The notes below the pieces were generated by a model. That model saw only the letters and a program-made list of their open reading frames with translations. It did not search any database and was not told the origin of the DNA. A program made the translations under genes and the position numbers. A DNA stretch of 64,000 nucleotides from Azospirillum sp. TSH100. GTDB taxonomy: Bacteria; Pseudomonadota; Alphaproteobacteria; Azospirillales; Azospirillaceae. The stretch lies in NCBI RefSeq assembly GCF_004923295.1, contig NZ_CP039640.1, positions 1-64,000 of the forward strand, given 5' to 3'. Shown here in pieces: positions 19,588 to 26,899 of the stretch. Position 1 is the first letter of the stretch; the number at the start of each line of letters is the position of its first letter.

Positions 19588-21804
19588 TCAGCGCCCCCGG
19601 TTCTGCTGCTGCCACAGATGCCGGTATTCGGCGCAGCGGTCGAGCAGGAGGGGATGGGGGGCGAGGTCGAGCAGGCGGCCCTGCTCCAGCACGGCGATGG
19701 TGTCGCAGCCGGTCAGGGTCGACAGCCGGTGGGTGACGATCAGCACGGTGCGGCCCTGGGCGATGCGCCGCAGGTTGGCCATGACGATGGCCTCGCTGTC
19801 GGGGTCGAGCGCGCTGGTCGCCTCGTCGAGGATCAGCAGGCGCGGCTGCGGCAGCAGGGCGCGGGCGATGGCGATGCGCTGCTTCTGGCCGCCGGACAGG
19901 TTGCTCGCCCCCTCCTCCACCAGCGTGTCGTAGCCGTCGGGCAGGCGGTGGATGAACTCGTCGGCCCCGGCCAGCCGGGCGGCCTCGACGATCTCCTCGC
20001 GGCTGGCCTCCGGCATGGTCATGGCGATGTTGTCGCGGATGGTGCCGCGGAACAGGAAATTCTCCTGCAGCACCACGCCGATGGAGCGGCGCAGATGGGC
20101 CAGATCCAGCTCGCGGATGTCGAGCCCGTCATAGCGGATGCTGCCCTCCTGCACCGGGTAGAAGCCCTGGAGCAGCCGCATCAGCGTGCTCTTGCCCGAG
20201 CCGCTGCGCCCGACCAGCCCGACGACCGAGCCGGCCGGCACGGTCAGCGTGACGCCATCCAGCGCCGCCGGGCGGTTGCGGTCGTAGCGGAAGCCCAGCC
20301 CCTCGATCTCGATGCGGCCGACCAGGGCGGGGCAGGCGCCGCTGCCCTCGCGCCGCGGTTCGGCCGGGTGGTTCATCACCTCGCCCAGCATGCGCACCGA
20401 GAGCGCCGTTTCCTGATACTGGTGGATCAGCGAGACGATCTGGACCAGCGGCGTCACCACCCGGCCCGACAGCATCTGGAAGGCGATCAGCGCGCCGACC
20501 GACAGCTGGCGGTCGAAGACGTCGAAGGCGCCGACGGCGACCACCGCAACCATCATCGCCTTCTCCAGGAACTCCGTCACCGTGCGGGCGGCGATGGAGA
20601 TGCGGCCGACCCGGTAATGGCTGGTCACCGCGCGGGCGGCCTTGCGGTCCCAGCTGCGGCGCTGCTGCGGTTCGAGTGCCGAGGACTTGACGGTGCGCAT
20701 GCCATGGATGGTCTCCACCAGCATGGCCTGCCGCTCGGCGTCGGCGTTGTAGAGGTCGCGCAGGCGGCTGCGGTAGACCGGCACCAGCGCGACCACCACC
20801 CCGGCGATCAGGCCGGCGAACAGCAGCGCCACCAGCGTCAGCTTGACCGAATAGAAGAACAGAACCGGCAGGAAGACCAGCAGCACCAGGCTGTCGAGCA
20901 CGGTGGACAGCAGGTTGCCGGTCAGGAACTCGCGGATGCGCTCGACCTGCTGCATGTGGCGCACGGTGACGCCGGCCGAATGCCCGTCGAAGAAGGTGAT
21001 CGGCAGGTCGAGCAGATGGCCGAAGGTGCGGTTCAACAGACGGATATCGATGCGGTTGGCCGCCGCCAGCAGGATGAACTGGCGCAGGAAGCGGAAGGCC
21101 GCCTCGAACAGCAGGGCGGCCAGCACGCCGATGGTCAGCACCTGAAGCGTGGCGACGGTCTCGTTCACCAGCACCTTGTCGATCACGATCTGGAAATAGA
21201 CCGGGACGGCAAGCGCGAGGGCGTGCAGGACCAGCGCCGCCACCACCACGTCGCGGAAGGCGGATTTCTGGCGCAGGATCTCCGGCACGAACCAGCGCAG
21301 GCCGAAGGGCTGGCGCGGGTCGGCAAGGCCGTGGCGCGGCTTGAGGAAGACCAGCTCGCCGTCCCAGCGCTCCAGGAAGCGGTCGCGCGGCACGTCGATC
21401 ACATCCAGCCGGTCGGCCAGCGGATCGACGACGCCAACCATTGGTTCCTCGGCCGGATCGCCAGCGGCATTGGGCGGACGCGACAGCCCGACCAGGATGA
21501 CGGTGTTGCCGTTGGACAGCCGGGCCAGCAGCGGGAAAACGGGGGGAAGGGCCTGCAAGGCTTTCCAGTCCAGCCGGCGGGCGGTCGCCTTGAAGCCGGT
21601 GGCGGCGGCGATGCGCAGCAGGTCGGCGGTGGAGGGCTCACCGCGACCTGGGGCGACGCGGGCGCGCAGGGCGGCCGGCGAGGCCGACAGGCCATGGTGG
21701 CGCGCCACCAGCGTCAGGCAGCGTAGCGCGGTGCTTTCGTCGCGGTCGGGAGTAGCGTCCGGACCGGGTGGAGGCGGCGCGACGGTCGTGCTGGCGTCCG
21801 GCAT
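19588..21804 (-). CDS. Type I secretion ABC transporter with C39-like domain (operon A)
   Basis: 738 residues. An N-terminal C39 peptidase-like domain (about 25-150) has ESTA where active peptidases carry the catalytic Cys motif, so it should be a non-cleaving substrate-docking domain as in HlyB. Six transmembrane helices follow. The ATPase domain has Walker A GRSGSGKST (532-540), LSGGQ (636-640), Walker B LLILDE (656-661) and the switch His692. It powers one-step export of unfolded proteins with C-terminal signals. It is the second gene of operon A, three bases after the small upstream gene. Confidence 0.94.
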   Translation of the reverse strand: MPDASTTVAPPPPGPDATPDRDESTALRCLTLVARHHGLSASPAALRARVAPGRGEPSTADLLRIAAATGFKATARRLDWKALQALPPVFPLLARLSNGNTVILVGLSRPPNAAGDPAEEPMVGVVDPLADRLDVIDVPRDRFLERWDGELVFLKPRHGLADPRQPFGLRWFVPEILRQKSAFRDVVVAALVLHALALAVPVYFQIVIDKVLVNETVATLQVLTIGVLAALLFEAAFRFLRQFILLAAANRIDIRLLNRTFGHLLDLPITFFDGHSAGVTVRHMQQVERIREFLTGNLLSTVLDSLVLLVFLPVLFFYSVKLTLVALLFAGLIAGVVVALVPVYRSRLRDLYNADAERQAMLVETIHGMRTVKSSALEPQQRRSWDRKAARAVTSHYRVGRISIAARTVTEFLEKAMMVAVVAVGAFDVFDRQLSVGALIAFQMLSGRVVTPLVQIVSLIHQYQETALSVRMLGEVMNHPAEPRREGSGACPALVGRIEIEGLGFRYDRNRPAALDGVTLTVPAGSVVGLVGRSGSGKSTLMRLLQGFYPVQEGSIRYDGLDIRELDLAHLRRSIGVVLQENFLFRGTIRDNIAMTMPEASREEIVEAARLAGADEFIHRLPDGYDTLVEEGASNLSGGQKQRIAIARALLPQPRLLILDEATSALDPDSEAIVMANLRRIAQGRTVLIVTHRLSTLTGCDTIAVLEQGRLLDLAPHPLLLDRCAEYRHLWQQQNRGR

Positions 21805-21807
21805 CGG

Positions 21808-22206
21808 TCAGCCGAAATTCGGCGAGCGGGGCCGTCCGGGCGGGGTGGCCGGGGGCGCGGGGGAGGAGGTGGCGGGCTGGATCGGTGCCTGCACCGGACT
21901 CTGGAAGGCCGGGACGGCCGAGGCGGGGGCTGGAACCGGCACCGCGCCGGCACCGGGCGGCAGCACGCCGGCGGCCTCCAGCCGCTGGCGCATGCCCTCA
22001 AGCGCCGAGAGGCTGGCGAGGAAGCCGGGCAGGCTCATCACCACCCGCTGGCGGATGGCGGGCAGCGGCTGGCCGTTGGCGTCCTTGCGCAGGGCCGACA
22101 GGCTGAACAGGTCGATGCGGACCATGCCGTTGCCGAAGCCGATGTCGAAGACCCCATCGGCATAGAGTTCGGGGATGCGGTCGTCCGGCGGCGGCTCGAT
22201 GGTCAT
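21808..22206 (-). CDS. Small conserved-type protein of type I secretion operon A
   Basis: 132 residues from ATG at 22206. The first 75 residues form an alternating hydrophobic and charged domain (YADGVFDIGFGNGMVRIDLF, then RVVMSLPGFLASL). The remainder is a Pro/Ala-rich tail. The domain pattern recalls small DUF3467-like beta proteins, but I cannot confirm membership. It is the first gene of the operon and lies three bases ahead of the ABC transporter, so a regulatory, chaperone or adaptor role in secretion is plausible. No signal peptide is visible. Confidence 0.7.
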   Translation of the reverse strand: MTIEPPPDDRIPELYADGVFDIGFGNGMVRIDLFSLSALRKDANGQPLPAIRQRVVMSLPGFLASLSALEGMRQRLEAAGVLPPGAGAVPVPAPASAVPAFQSPVQAPIQPATSSPAPPATPPGRPRSPNFG

Positions 22207-22585
22207 GATGGTTCCGGCAGCAGAAGGCGGGGTGCCGCTTCGGCCCCCTCGCATCCTCTTTCTACCGGAAGGTGGCGATCCGGACCAAGCCGCCAATGCC
22301 CGCAGCCACAAAGAGACACAGAGGGAGATTGTCGAAGATCGATAGATTTCAAAACATATAAATCCAAAAGGGAGATTTTGGGCAAATTCGCTTAATCAAC
22401 CGCCCAAAGGAAGGGAAGCATCTCACCATCAAAATCATACCAATGTATTAATTTGCGCTTATAAAGGATATAATTGGTTATGGCTGGATGCGTTTTAATT
22501 CGTTTTAATTCGTTTATTGATGATCGTTCAATGGAAGATCAGAATATCAATCTCCTCAATTTTTATATATTTTGGAGCATGCGAA
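22207..22585. promoter_or_regulatory. AT-rich divergent intergenic region with tandem decamer
   Basis: A low-GC stretch of about 380 bases between secretion operon A and the tail-collar gene. CGTTTTAATT is repeated head to tail at 22491-22500 and 22501-22510, with a partial third copy. A perfect TATAAT occurs at 22469-22474 but lacks a convincing -35 partner. The base composition matches the low-GC gene that follows more than the rest of the window. Confidence 0.4.
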
Positions 22586-22984
22586 ATGACAAATGTTCCG
22601 GATAACCTTCCAAAGAACTCCGTCATCATGTGGTATGGAAGTGCCGATGAAGTTCCTGATGGCTGGGCAATCTGCGATGGGAAAAATCTAACCCCTGATA
22701 TGAGGGAACGTTTCCCGATCGGAGTCGGCGCCAACTACATTCCACAAAAAACCGGAGGCTCATCCACGATAGTCATAAAGCCACAAAATCTTCCGCCGCA
22801 TACGCATTCCTACAGCCAGTTCACACAGAAGCGCGACAACTGGAAAAGCGGGGGCGATGCCAGCCCAGGGGATGGAACCGGCGGCAATATTGAAGGACAG
22901 ACAGACAATGGCCCTGGAACAGGGCAGCCAATCGAAACCCTGCCCCCCTACTTCGCGATCTATTTCATCATGAAGATCAAGTGA
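22586..22984 (+). CDS. Phage tail-collar domain protein (tail fibre / microcystin-dependent-protein type)
   Basis: 132 residues from ATG at 22586, with GGAG at 22574-22577 as ribosome-binding site. The N-terminal motif IMWYGSADEVPDGWAICDG and the later NLPPHTHSY segment are the signature of the phage tail collar domain found in tail fibres and in stand-alone bacterial homologues. No other phage gene is nearby. Codon use and base composition are much less GC-rich than the neighbours, so recent acquisition is likely. It could be a cargo or surface protein, but nothing in the sequence shows export. Confidence 0.82.
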   Translation: MTNVPDNLPKNSVIMWYGSADEVPDGWAICDGKNLTPDMRERFPIGVGANYIPQKTGGSSTIVIKPQNLPPHTHSYSQFTQKRDNWKSGGDASPGDGTGGNIEGQTDNGPGTGQPIETLPPYFAIYFIMKIK

Positions 22985-22990
22985 TGCAGA

Positions 22991-23020
22991 GGCGGCGCCG
23001 CACATCCATGCCGCGCCGCC
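22991..23020. terminator. Hairpin between convergent tail-collar gene and manC
   Basis: GGCGGCGCCGC (22991-23001) pairs with GCCGCGCCGCC (23010-23020) with one mismatch and an eight-base loop, followed by CTTT. It lies in the 54-base gap between convergent stops. Confidence 0.65.
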
Positions 23021-23038
23021 CTTTCACCGGAAAGCCAC

Positions 23039-24514
23039 TCAATTGCGGCCGTAGACGTCCTCAAGCCGGACGATGTCGTCTTCGCCCAGGTAGGAGCCGG
23101 ACTGCACCTCGATGATGGTCAGCGGCACCTTGCCGGGGTTCTCCAGCCGGTGGACCGTGCCGATCGGAATGTAGATCGACTGGTTCTCGTAGACCATCAC
23201 CTGCTCCTCGCCGCGGGTGACCAGCGCGGTGCCGTTGACCACCACCCAATGCTCGGCGCGGTGATGGTGCTTCTGGAGCGACAGGCGCGAGCCGGGGGCG
23301 ATGGTCAGGCTCTTGACCTGGAAGCGGTCGCCGGTGTGCAGCGACTGGTAGGAGCCCCAGGGACGGTGGACCCGGCGGTGGCTGACGGACTCGCTGCGCC
23401 CCTCCGCCTTCAGCCGGTCGACGATGCGCTTGACGTCCTGGGCCTGGGAGCGGTCGGCGACCAGAACGGCGTCGTCCACCACCACCACCACGGCGTTCTC
23501 CACCCCCACCACGGCGGTCAGGTGGTTGTCGCTGCGGACGTAGCAGTCGCGGGCCCCCTCCAGCAGCACGTCGCCGACGACGACGTTGCCCTCGCCATCC
23601 TTGGTCCCGACATCCCACAGCGCCGACCAGGCGCCGACATCGGTCCAGCCGATCTCGCAGGGGACGACGGCGGCACGGTCGGTGCGCTCCATCACCGCAT
23701 AGTCGATGGAGATGCTGGGCGCCTTGGCGAAGGCGGCGGCGTCCAGGCGGAAGAAGTCGAGATCCTTGGAACCCTGGCCCAGCGCCTCGCGGCAGGCGGC
23801 CAGCACCGCCGGAGCGTGGCGCTCCAGCTCGGCCAGCAGACGGGCGGCCGGGAACAGGAACATGCCGCTGTTCCAGGCATAGCTGCCCTCGGCGAGGTAG
23901 CGCTCGGCCACCTCCAGCGACGGCTTCTCGACGAAGGCGGCGACGTTGTAGGCGCCGTCGGCCTCGTCCATCGCATGGCCGCGGCGGATATAGCCGTAGC
24001 CGGTCTCCGGCCGGGTCGGGGCGATGCCGAAGGTGACCAGCCGGCCGGCCGCCGCAGCGCGGGCGGCAATGGCGACGGCGCGGCGGAAGGCGTCGGCGTC
24101 GCGGATTTCATGATCGGCCGGCAGGATCAGCAGGAGCGCGTCCGGATCCTCGTCCACCACCGCGAGTGCCGCAAGCGCACAAGCGGCGGCGGTGTTGCGG
24201 CCGGCCGGCTCCAGAATGATGCCGCGCGGGGTGCAGCGCGACTGGCGCAGCTGCTCGGCGGCAAGGAAACGGTGTTCCTGGTTGCAGATCACCAGCGGGG
24301 CCGAGAAGGCGACCTCCCCGGCCGTACCGGAAGCGGGCAGCGTGGAGCGCGGTTGCGCGCTGACCCGCAGGGCGGTGTCCTGAAGCATCGTCCGGTCGGA
24401 GCAGAGCGGCAGAAACTGCTTGGGATACAGTTCGCGCGACAAGGGCCACAAACGGGACCCCGTACCGCCGGACAGCAGCACCGGGACGATTTTCTGCGCG
24501 GAATTGCCGTTCAT
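23039..24514 (-). CDS. manC: Mannose-1-phosphate guanylyltransferase / mannose-6-phosphate isomerase
   Basis: 491 residues from ATG at 24514. The N-terminal nucleotidyltransferase motif GGTGSRLWPLSRELYPKQFL is followed by a C-terminal cupin isomerase domain with RPWGSYQSL and the metal-binding HHHRAEHW. This is the bifunctional type II PMI/GMP family (ManC, AlgA, CpsB), about 470-490 residues. It supplies GDP-mannose for surface polysaccharide. It stands alone between a tail-collar gene and the replication region, transcribed away from the latter. Confidence 0.96.
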   Translation of the reverse strand: MNGNSAQKIVPVLLSGGTGSRLWPLSRELYPKQFLPLCSDRTMLQDTALRVSAQPRSTLPASGTAGEVAFSAPLVICNQEHRFLAAEQLRQSRCTPRGIILEPAGRNTAAACALAALAVVDEDPDALLLILPADHEIRDADAFRRAVAIAARAAAAGRLVTFGIAPTRPETGYGYIRRGHAMDEADGAYNVAAFVEKPSLEVAERYLAEGSYAWNSGMFLFPAARLLAELERHAPAVLAACREALGQGSKDLDFFRLDAAAFAKAPSISIDYAVMERTDRAAVVPCEIGWTDVGAWSALWDVGTKDGEGNVVVGDVLLEGARDCYVRSDNHLTAVVGVENAVVVVVDDAVLVADRSQAQDVKRIVDRLKAEGRSESVSHRRVHRPWGSYQSLHTGDRFQVKSLTIAPGSRLSLQKHHHRAEHWVVVNGTALVTRGEEQVMVYENQSIYIPIGTVHRLENPGKVPLTIIEVQSGSYLGEDDIVRLEDVYGRN

Positions 24515-24716
24515 CCTGCCGCCATCTGTTGTGTGAGCATGTGGTCGGTCGCCGGAAAGCCGCAAGGTCACCCCCGGAAGCCGGCGCCATGGCGGTTCGT
24601 TATAGACCGTGCTTTCCACGCTTCACAAGCACCCCTCCGAGACCCATCCGACCGGAGCGCCCCTTCCGGGAAAAGGGCACGGGAGGTCGGCATGGAATTG
24701 GATGGGGGTTGGGGGG

Positions 24717-25191
24717 CGAGACAAGACTCCAAACGCTTCCCACGGCGACGACCGTCCGAAGGTGAAGCCGGGTTCAAGGTTGGAGTCTTGTCGCGCCCCC
24801 CGGCGCCAGGCTCCGGGGCTGCGACCTGGACAAGCGGTTCCCGGGGAACCGGACCAGGACGGGGCGCGACAGAACTCCAAACCGGGCTGCGGACAGAGCT
24901 GAGACGACCGGCATGGGAAACGGTGAATCACCGACGAGTCGTGATCGATTCGCCTCTGCGACTCGGAAATCAGCGACTCAGAAGCGATTCGGGGCCGAAT
25001 CGAAATGTCCCGCCTGGAGTCTTGTCGCGTCAGCCGAAAAATCCACAGGCAACGCGGACTATCCGCTGGAGTCTTGTCGCGGGAGTTCTGGAGTTTTGTC
25101 GCGCGACTCGCGATTCTCTACTGGAGTCTTGTCGCGCAAACTATTAACTGAATCAAATAACCGTACAAATAGTTTGAGCGACAAGACTCCA
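24717..25191. repeat. Iterons upstream of repA (eight copies)
   Basis: The consensus is TGGAGTCTTGTCGCG. Plus-orientation copies are at 24781-24795, 25015-25029, 25067-25081, 25089-25103 (one mismatch) and 25122-25136. Minus-orientation copies are at 24717-24731 (one mismatch), 24865-24879 (two mismatches) and 25177-25191 (one mismatch). Starts of the last five are 52, 22, 33 and 55 bases apart, close to multiples of a helical turn. They are probably RepA binding sites. Confidence 0.88.
25122..25191. repeat. Long inverted repeat with AT-rich centre next to repA
   Basis: The 24 bases at 25122-25145 and the reverse complement of 25168-25191 match at 23 positions. Each arm is one iteron plus a further nine bases ending in AAACTATT. 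The 22-base centre is AT-rich. This dyad is a strong candidate for the unwinding site or for a RepA-dimer operator that autoregulates repA. Confidence 0.8.
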
Positions 25192-25256
25192 AATTGCTGG
25201 CACTAACCGAGCGTGATATAGCGTTGACCGCAAAGTCGTGCCAAGGTCAGCTCGCT

Positions 25257-26201
25257 ATGGGACAGATACACACCCTGATTACCCAGCTGGGACGCGACCA
25301 GGCGAAGGCGCTCCAGACCGATCCGGATCAGCGTTCGCTAGTCGATGTCGCTGCTGCCGTCCTCGAAGAGGAACGGCAGGAGCTTGGTATCACCTATTCG
25401 GGTTTTGCGCTGACGGCTCTTCCGCATCGTCGTCTTCCCGACGACCAGCCGTGGGAGCGTCGCGGACATAAGATCCGCTTGCTGATCGAACCGGGACGAC
25501 TGCCGATCCGCAACGGTGGCTTTAAGCTTTACGGTGTTCCGTATGGCAGCCGCGCGCGGATGATCCTGCTGTATCTGCAAACCAGGGCGATCCAGACCGA
25601 CAGCCGTGAGGTCGAGCTGGGCCGCAGCATGCACGAATGGCTCGACCGCATGGGCCTGTCGGTGGGCGGCCAGACCTACCGCGACATCCGCGAGCAGGCC
25701 TCGCGCATCGCCGCCTGCAACCTGACCTTCGCCTGGGAGGACGCCCACAGCATCGGCTTCGAAAAGGGGTCGATCGTCAAGGGCGGCATCCATTTCTCGG
25801 CCAATGCCGGGGCGGAGCCGGGCCAGGGGTCGCTGTGGGAAGACCGCGTGCTGCTGTCCGAGGCCTTCTTCCGCGAATTGAAGGCCCATCCGGTGCCGAT
25901 CTGGGAACCGGCACTGCGCCATATCCAGAACAACAGCACCAGCATCGACATCTATATCTGGCTGGCCTACCGGCTGCATAGCCTGAACCGCTCCACCCCG
26001 ATCACCTGGCCGGCGGTGTTCGAGCAGTTCGGCGCCGGATACAGCCGTCTGCGTGATTTCAGGAAGCGGTTCATCGAGGCGCTTCAACTGGCGCTTGCGG
26101 TGTATCCGGACGCACGGGTGGATGTCGAGGAACAGGGGCTGATGCTGCACCCCTCGCCGCCGCCGATCCCGGAGCGCAAGTTCGCGCAGCTTTGCCGCTG
26201 A
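25257..26201 (+). CDS. repA: Plasmid replication initiator, RepA_C-type
   Basis: 314 residues from ATG at 25257. A TTG at 25194 is in frame, but it directly abuts an iteron and has no ribosome-binding site. The protein carries segments I associate with alphaproteobacterial RepA initiators: ALPHRRLPDD, GVPYGSRARMILLYLQT, SREVELGRSM and DIYIWLAYRLHSL, the last being part of the C-terminal winged-helix region. It should bind the adjacent iterons and start replication. No parA/parB genes are within the window, so partition must be encoded elsewhere or this could be a secondary replicator. It is convergent with the small exported-protein gene. Confidence 0.88.
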   Translation: MGQIHTLITQLGRDQAKALQTDPDQRSLVDVAAAVLEEERQELGITYSGFALTALPHRRLPDDQPWERRGHKIRLLIEPGRLPIRNGGFKLYGVPYGSRARMILLYLQTRAIQTDSREVELGRSMHEWLDRMGLSVGGQTYRDIREQASRIAACNLTFAWEDAHSIGFEKGSIVKGGIHFSANAGAEPGQGSLWEDRVLLSEAFFRELKAHPVPIWEPALRHIQNNSTSIDIYIWLAYRLHSLNRSTPITWPAVFEQFGAGYSRLRDFRKRFIEALQLALAVYPDARVDVEEQGLMLHPSPPPIPERKFAQLCR

Positions 26202-26225
26202 TCGCAAGGCCTGTACCTTCCCTGT

Positions 26226-26316
26226 TCAAGAGGCATTCCAGCGCAGGCGGGGATCAGGGCTTCCTTGCCAAATGTTTGAGGTAGCTGCATTCCCGCCTTC
26301 ACAGGAATGACAGCTT
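26226..26316. repeat. Intergenic palindromic repeat element
   Basis: Two related half-elements lie in opposite orientation. One reads GGCATTCCAGCGCAGGCGGG near 26230. The other, near 26286-26312, contains CATTCC and GGAATG arms and a CCCGCCTTCACAGG core. The pattern matches dispersed palindromic repeats found between genes in many proteobacteria. It lies between convergent repA and the 172-residue exported protein, where it may also act as a terminator. Confidence 0.55.
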
Positions 26317-26353
26317 GTGAATGTTCAAGCCTACGGTGCCGCTTTCTCCCCCC

Positions 26354-26368
26354 TGCGACAAGACTCCA
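26354..26368 (-). repeat. Ninth iteron copy, downstream of repA
   Basis: TGCGACAAGACTCCA is the reverse complement of the iteron consensus with one mismatch. It lies 153 bases after the repA stop and just before the end of the convergent gene. A distal site like this could take part in looping or handcuffing by RepA. Confidence 0.75.
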
Positions 26369-26380
26369 AACCACGTCCCC

Positions 26381-26899
26381 TCAGGGATTGGCGCGCAACG
26401 CCTTCGCCAGCGGGGTCAGCAGGCGGCGGAGCCTTGATTCCAAAAGACTTTCCTCCAGCTTGCCGGACAGGAACAAAGCCTGGGGCGGCAGCATGAAAAA
26501 AGGCGGCCCTCCGACGGATCCGCTGCGCTGGAGAGTGGCGGCGAGGGACAAAAGCCGCTTTCCGTCATCCGGCCGCAGCGTGGCGTGGACCAGCAGCAGC
26601 AAGGTGCCGGCGTCGGCGATGCGGGCGTCGTTGGGGGCGAGCACCGCGACCGCCGGGCCGGAGGCCAGCAGCCCAGACAGCACCGCGGCGGCGCGGCCGC
26701 ACAGCGCGTCATCCCCCAGATCGGCGGCCGGGCCGTCCTCGGCGTCCACCGCACAGAGCAGGCCGACGCGCTCGATCCGCTGGAAGAAGAGCAGGGGGGA
26801 CATGGTTGGGGACATGGCGGCTGCCTCCGTGGCGAAGGTGAACAGGCTGGCGGCGAGCAGCAGTGCCGGGCGGATCCCCAAGCGGATTTGCCGTCTCAT
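26381..26899 (-). CDS. Small exported protein coupled to an ABC exporter
   Basis: 172 residues from ATG at 26899. A basic start (MRRQIRLGIRP) and a hydrophobic stretch (ALLLAASLFTFATEAAA) form a clear signal peptide. The mature part has two Cys about 20 residues apart (LLCAVDAE and DALCGRAA), which could form a disulfide, and is otherwise helical and Ala/Leu-rich. I do not recognise the family. Its start overlaps the stop of the ABC exporter as ATGA, so synthesis is probably coupled to the exporter. It may be a periplasmic partner of that transporter. Confidence 0.78.
   Translation of the reverse strand: MRRQIRLGIRPALLLAASLFTFATEAAAMSPTMSPLLFFQRIERVGLLCAVDAEDGPAADLGDDALCGRAAAVLSGLLASGPAVAVLAPNDARIADAGTLLLLVHATLRPDDGKRLLSLAATLQRSGSVGGPPFFMLPPQALFLSGKLEESLLESRLRRLLTPLAKALRANP

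Larger units (their letters stand above)
24515..25256. other. Putative replication origin / repA control region
   Basis: About 740 bases between manC and repA contain no convincing gene. They hold eight copies of a 15-base iteron in both orientations, a perfect palindrome with CGATTCGG and CCGAATCG arms at 24985-25002, several CGACTC repeats, and a strongly AT-rich patch at 25138-25175 directly before repA. Iterons plus an AT-rich unwinding patch beside an initiator gene are the standard architecture of iteron-regulated replication origins. The origin function is inferred from this layout. Confidence 0.75.

Noticed and set aside
18325..21726. Long plus-strand open frame opposite the type I secretion operon
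   Set aside because: Gln/His/Gly-rich antisense translation with no motifs; the minus-strand HlyD and ABC genes are unambiguous.
22586..22984. Prophage remnant
   Set aside because: Only a single tail-collar gene is present, with no integrase, structural or lysis genes around it.
24717..25191. CRISPR array
   Set aside because: The 15-base repeats are in both orientations with irregular spacing, next to a rep gene. They are iterons; no cas gene is present.
25194..25256. TTG start for repA
   Set aside because: It directly follows an iteron and has no ribosome-binding site; ATG at 25257 gives the expected N-terminus.
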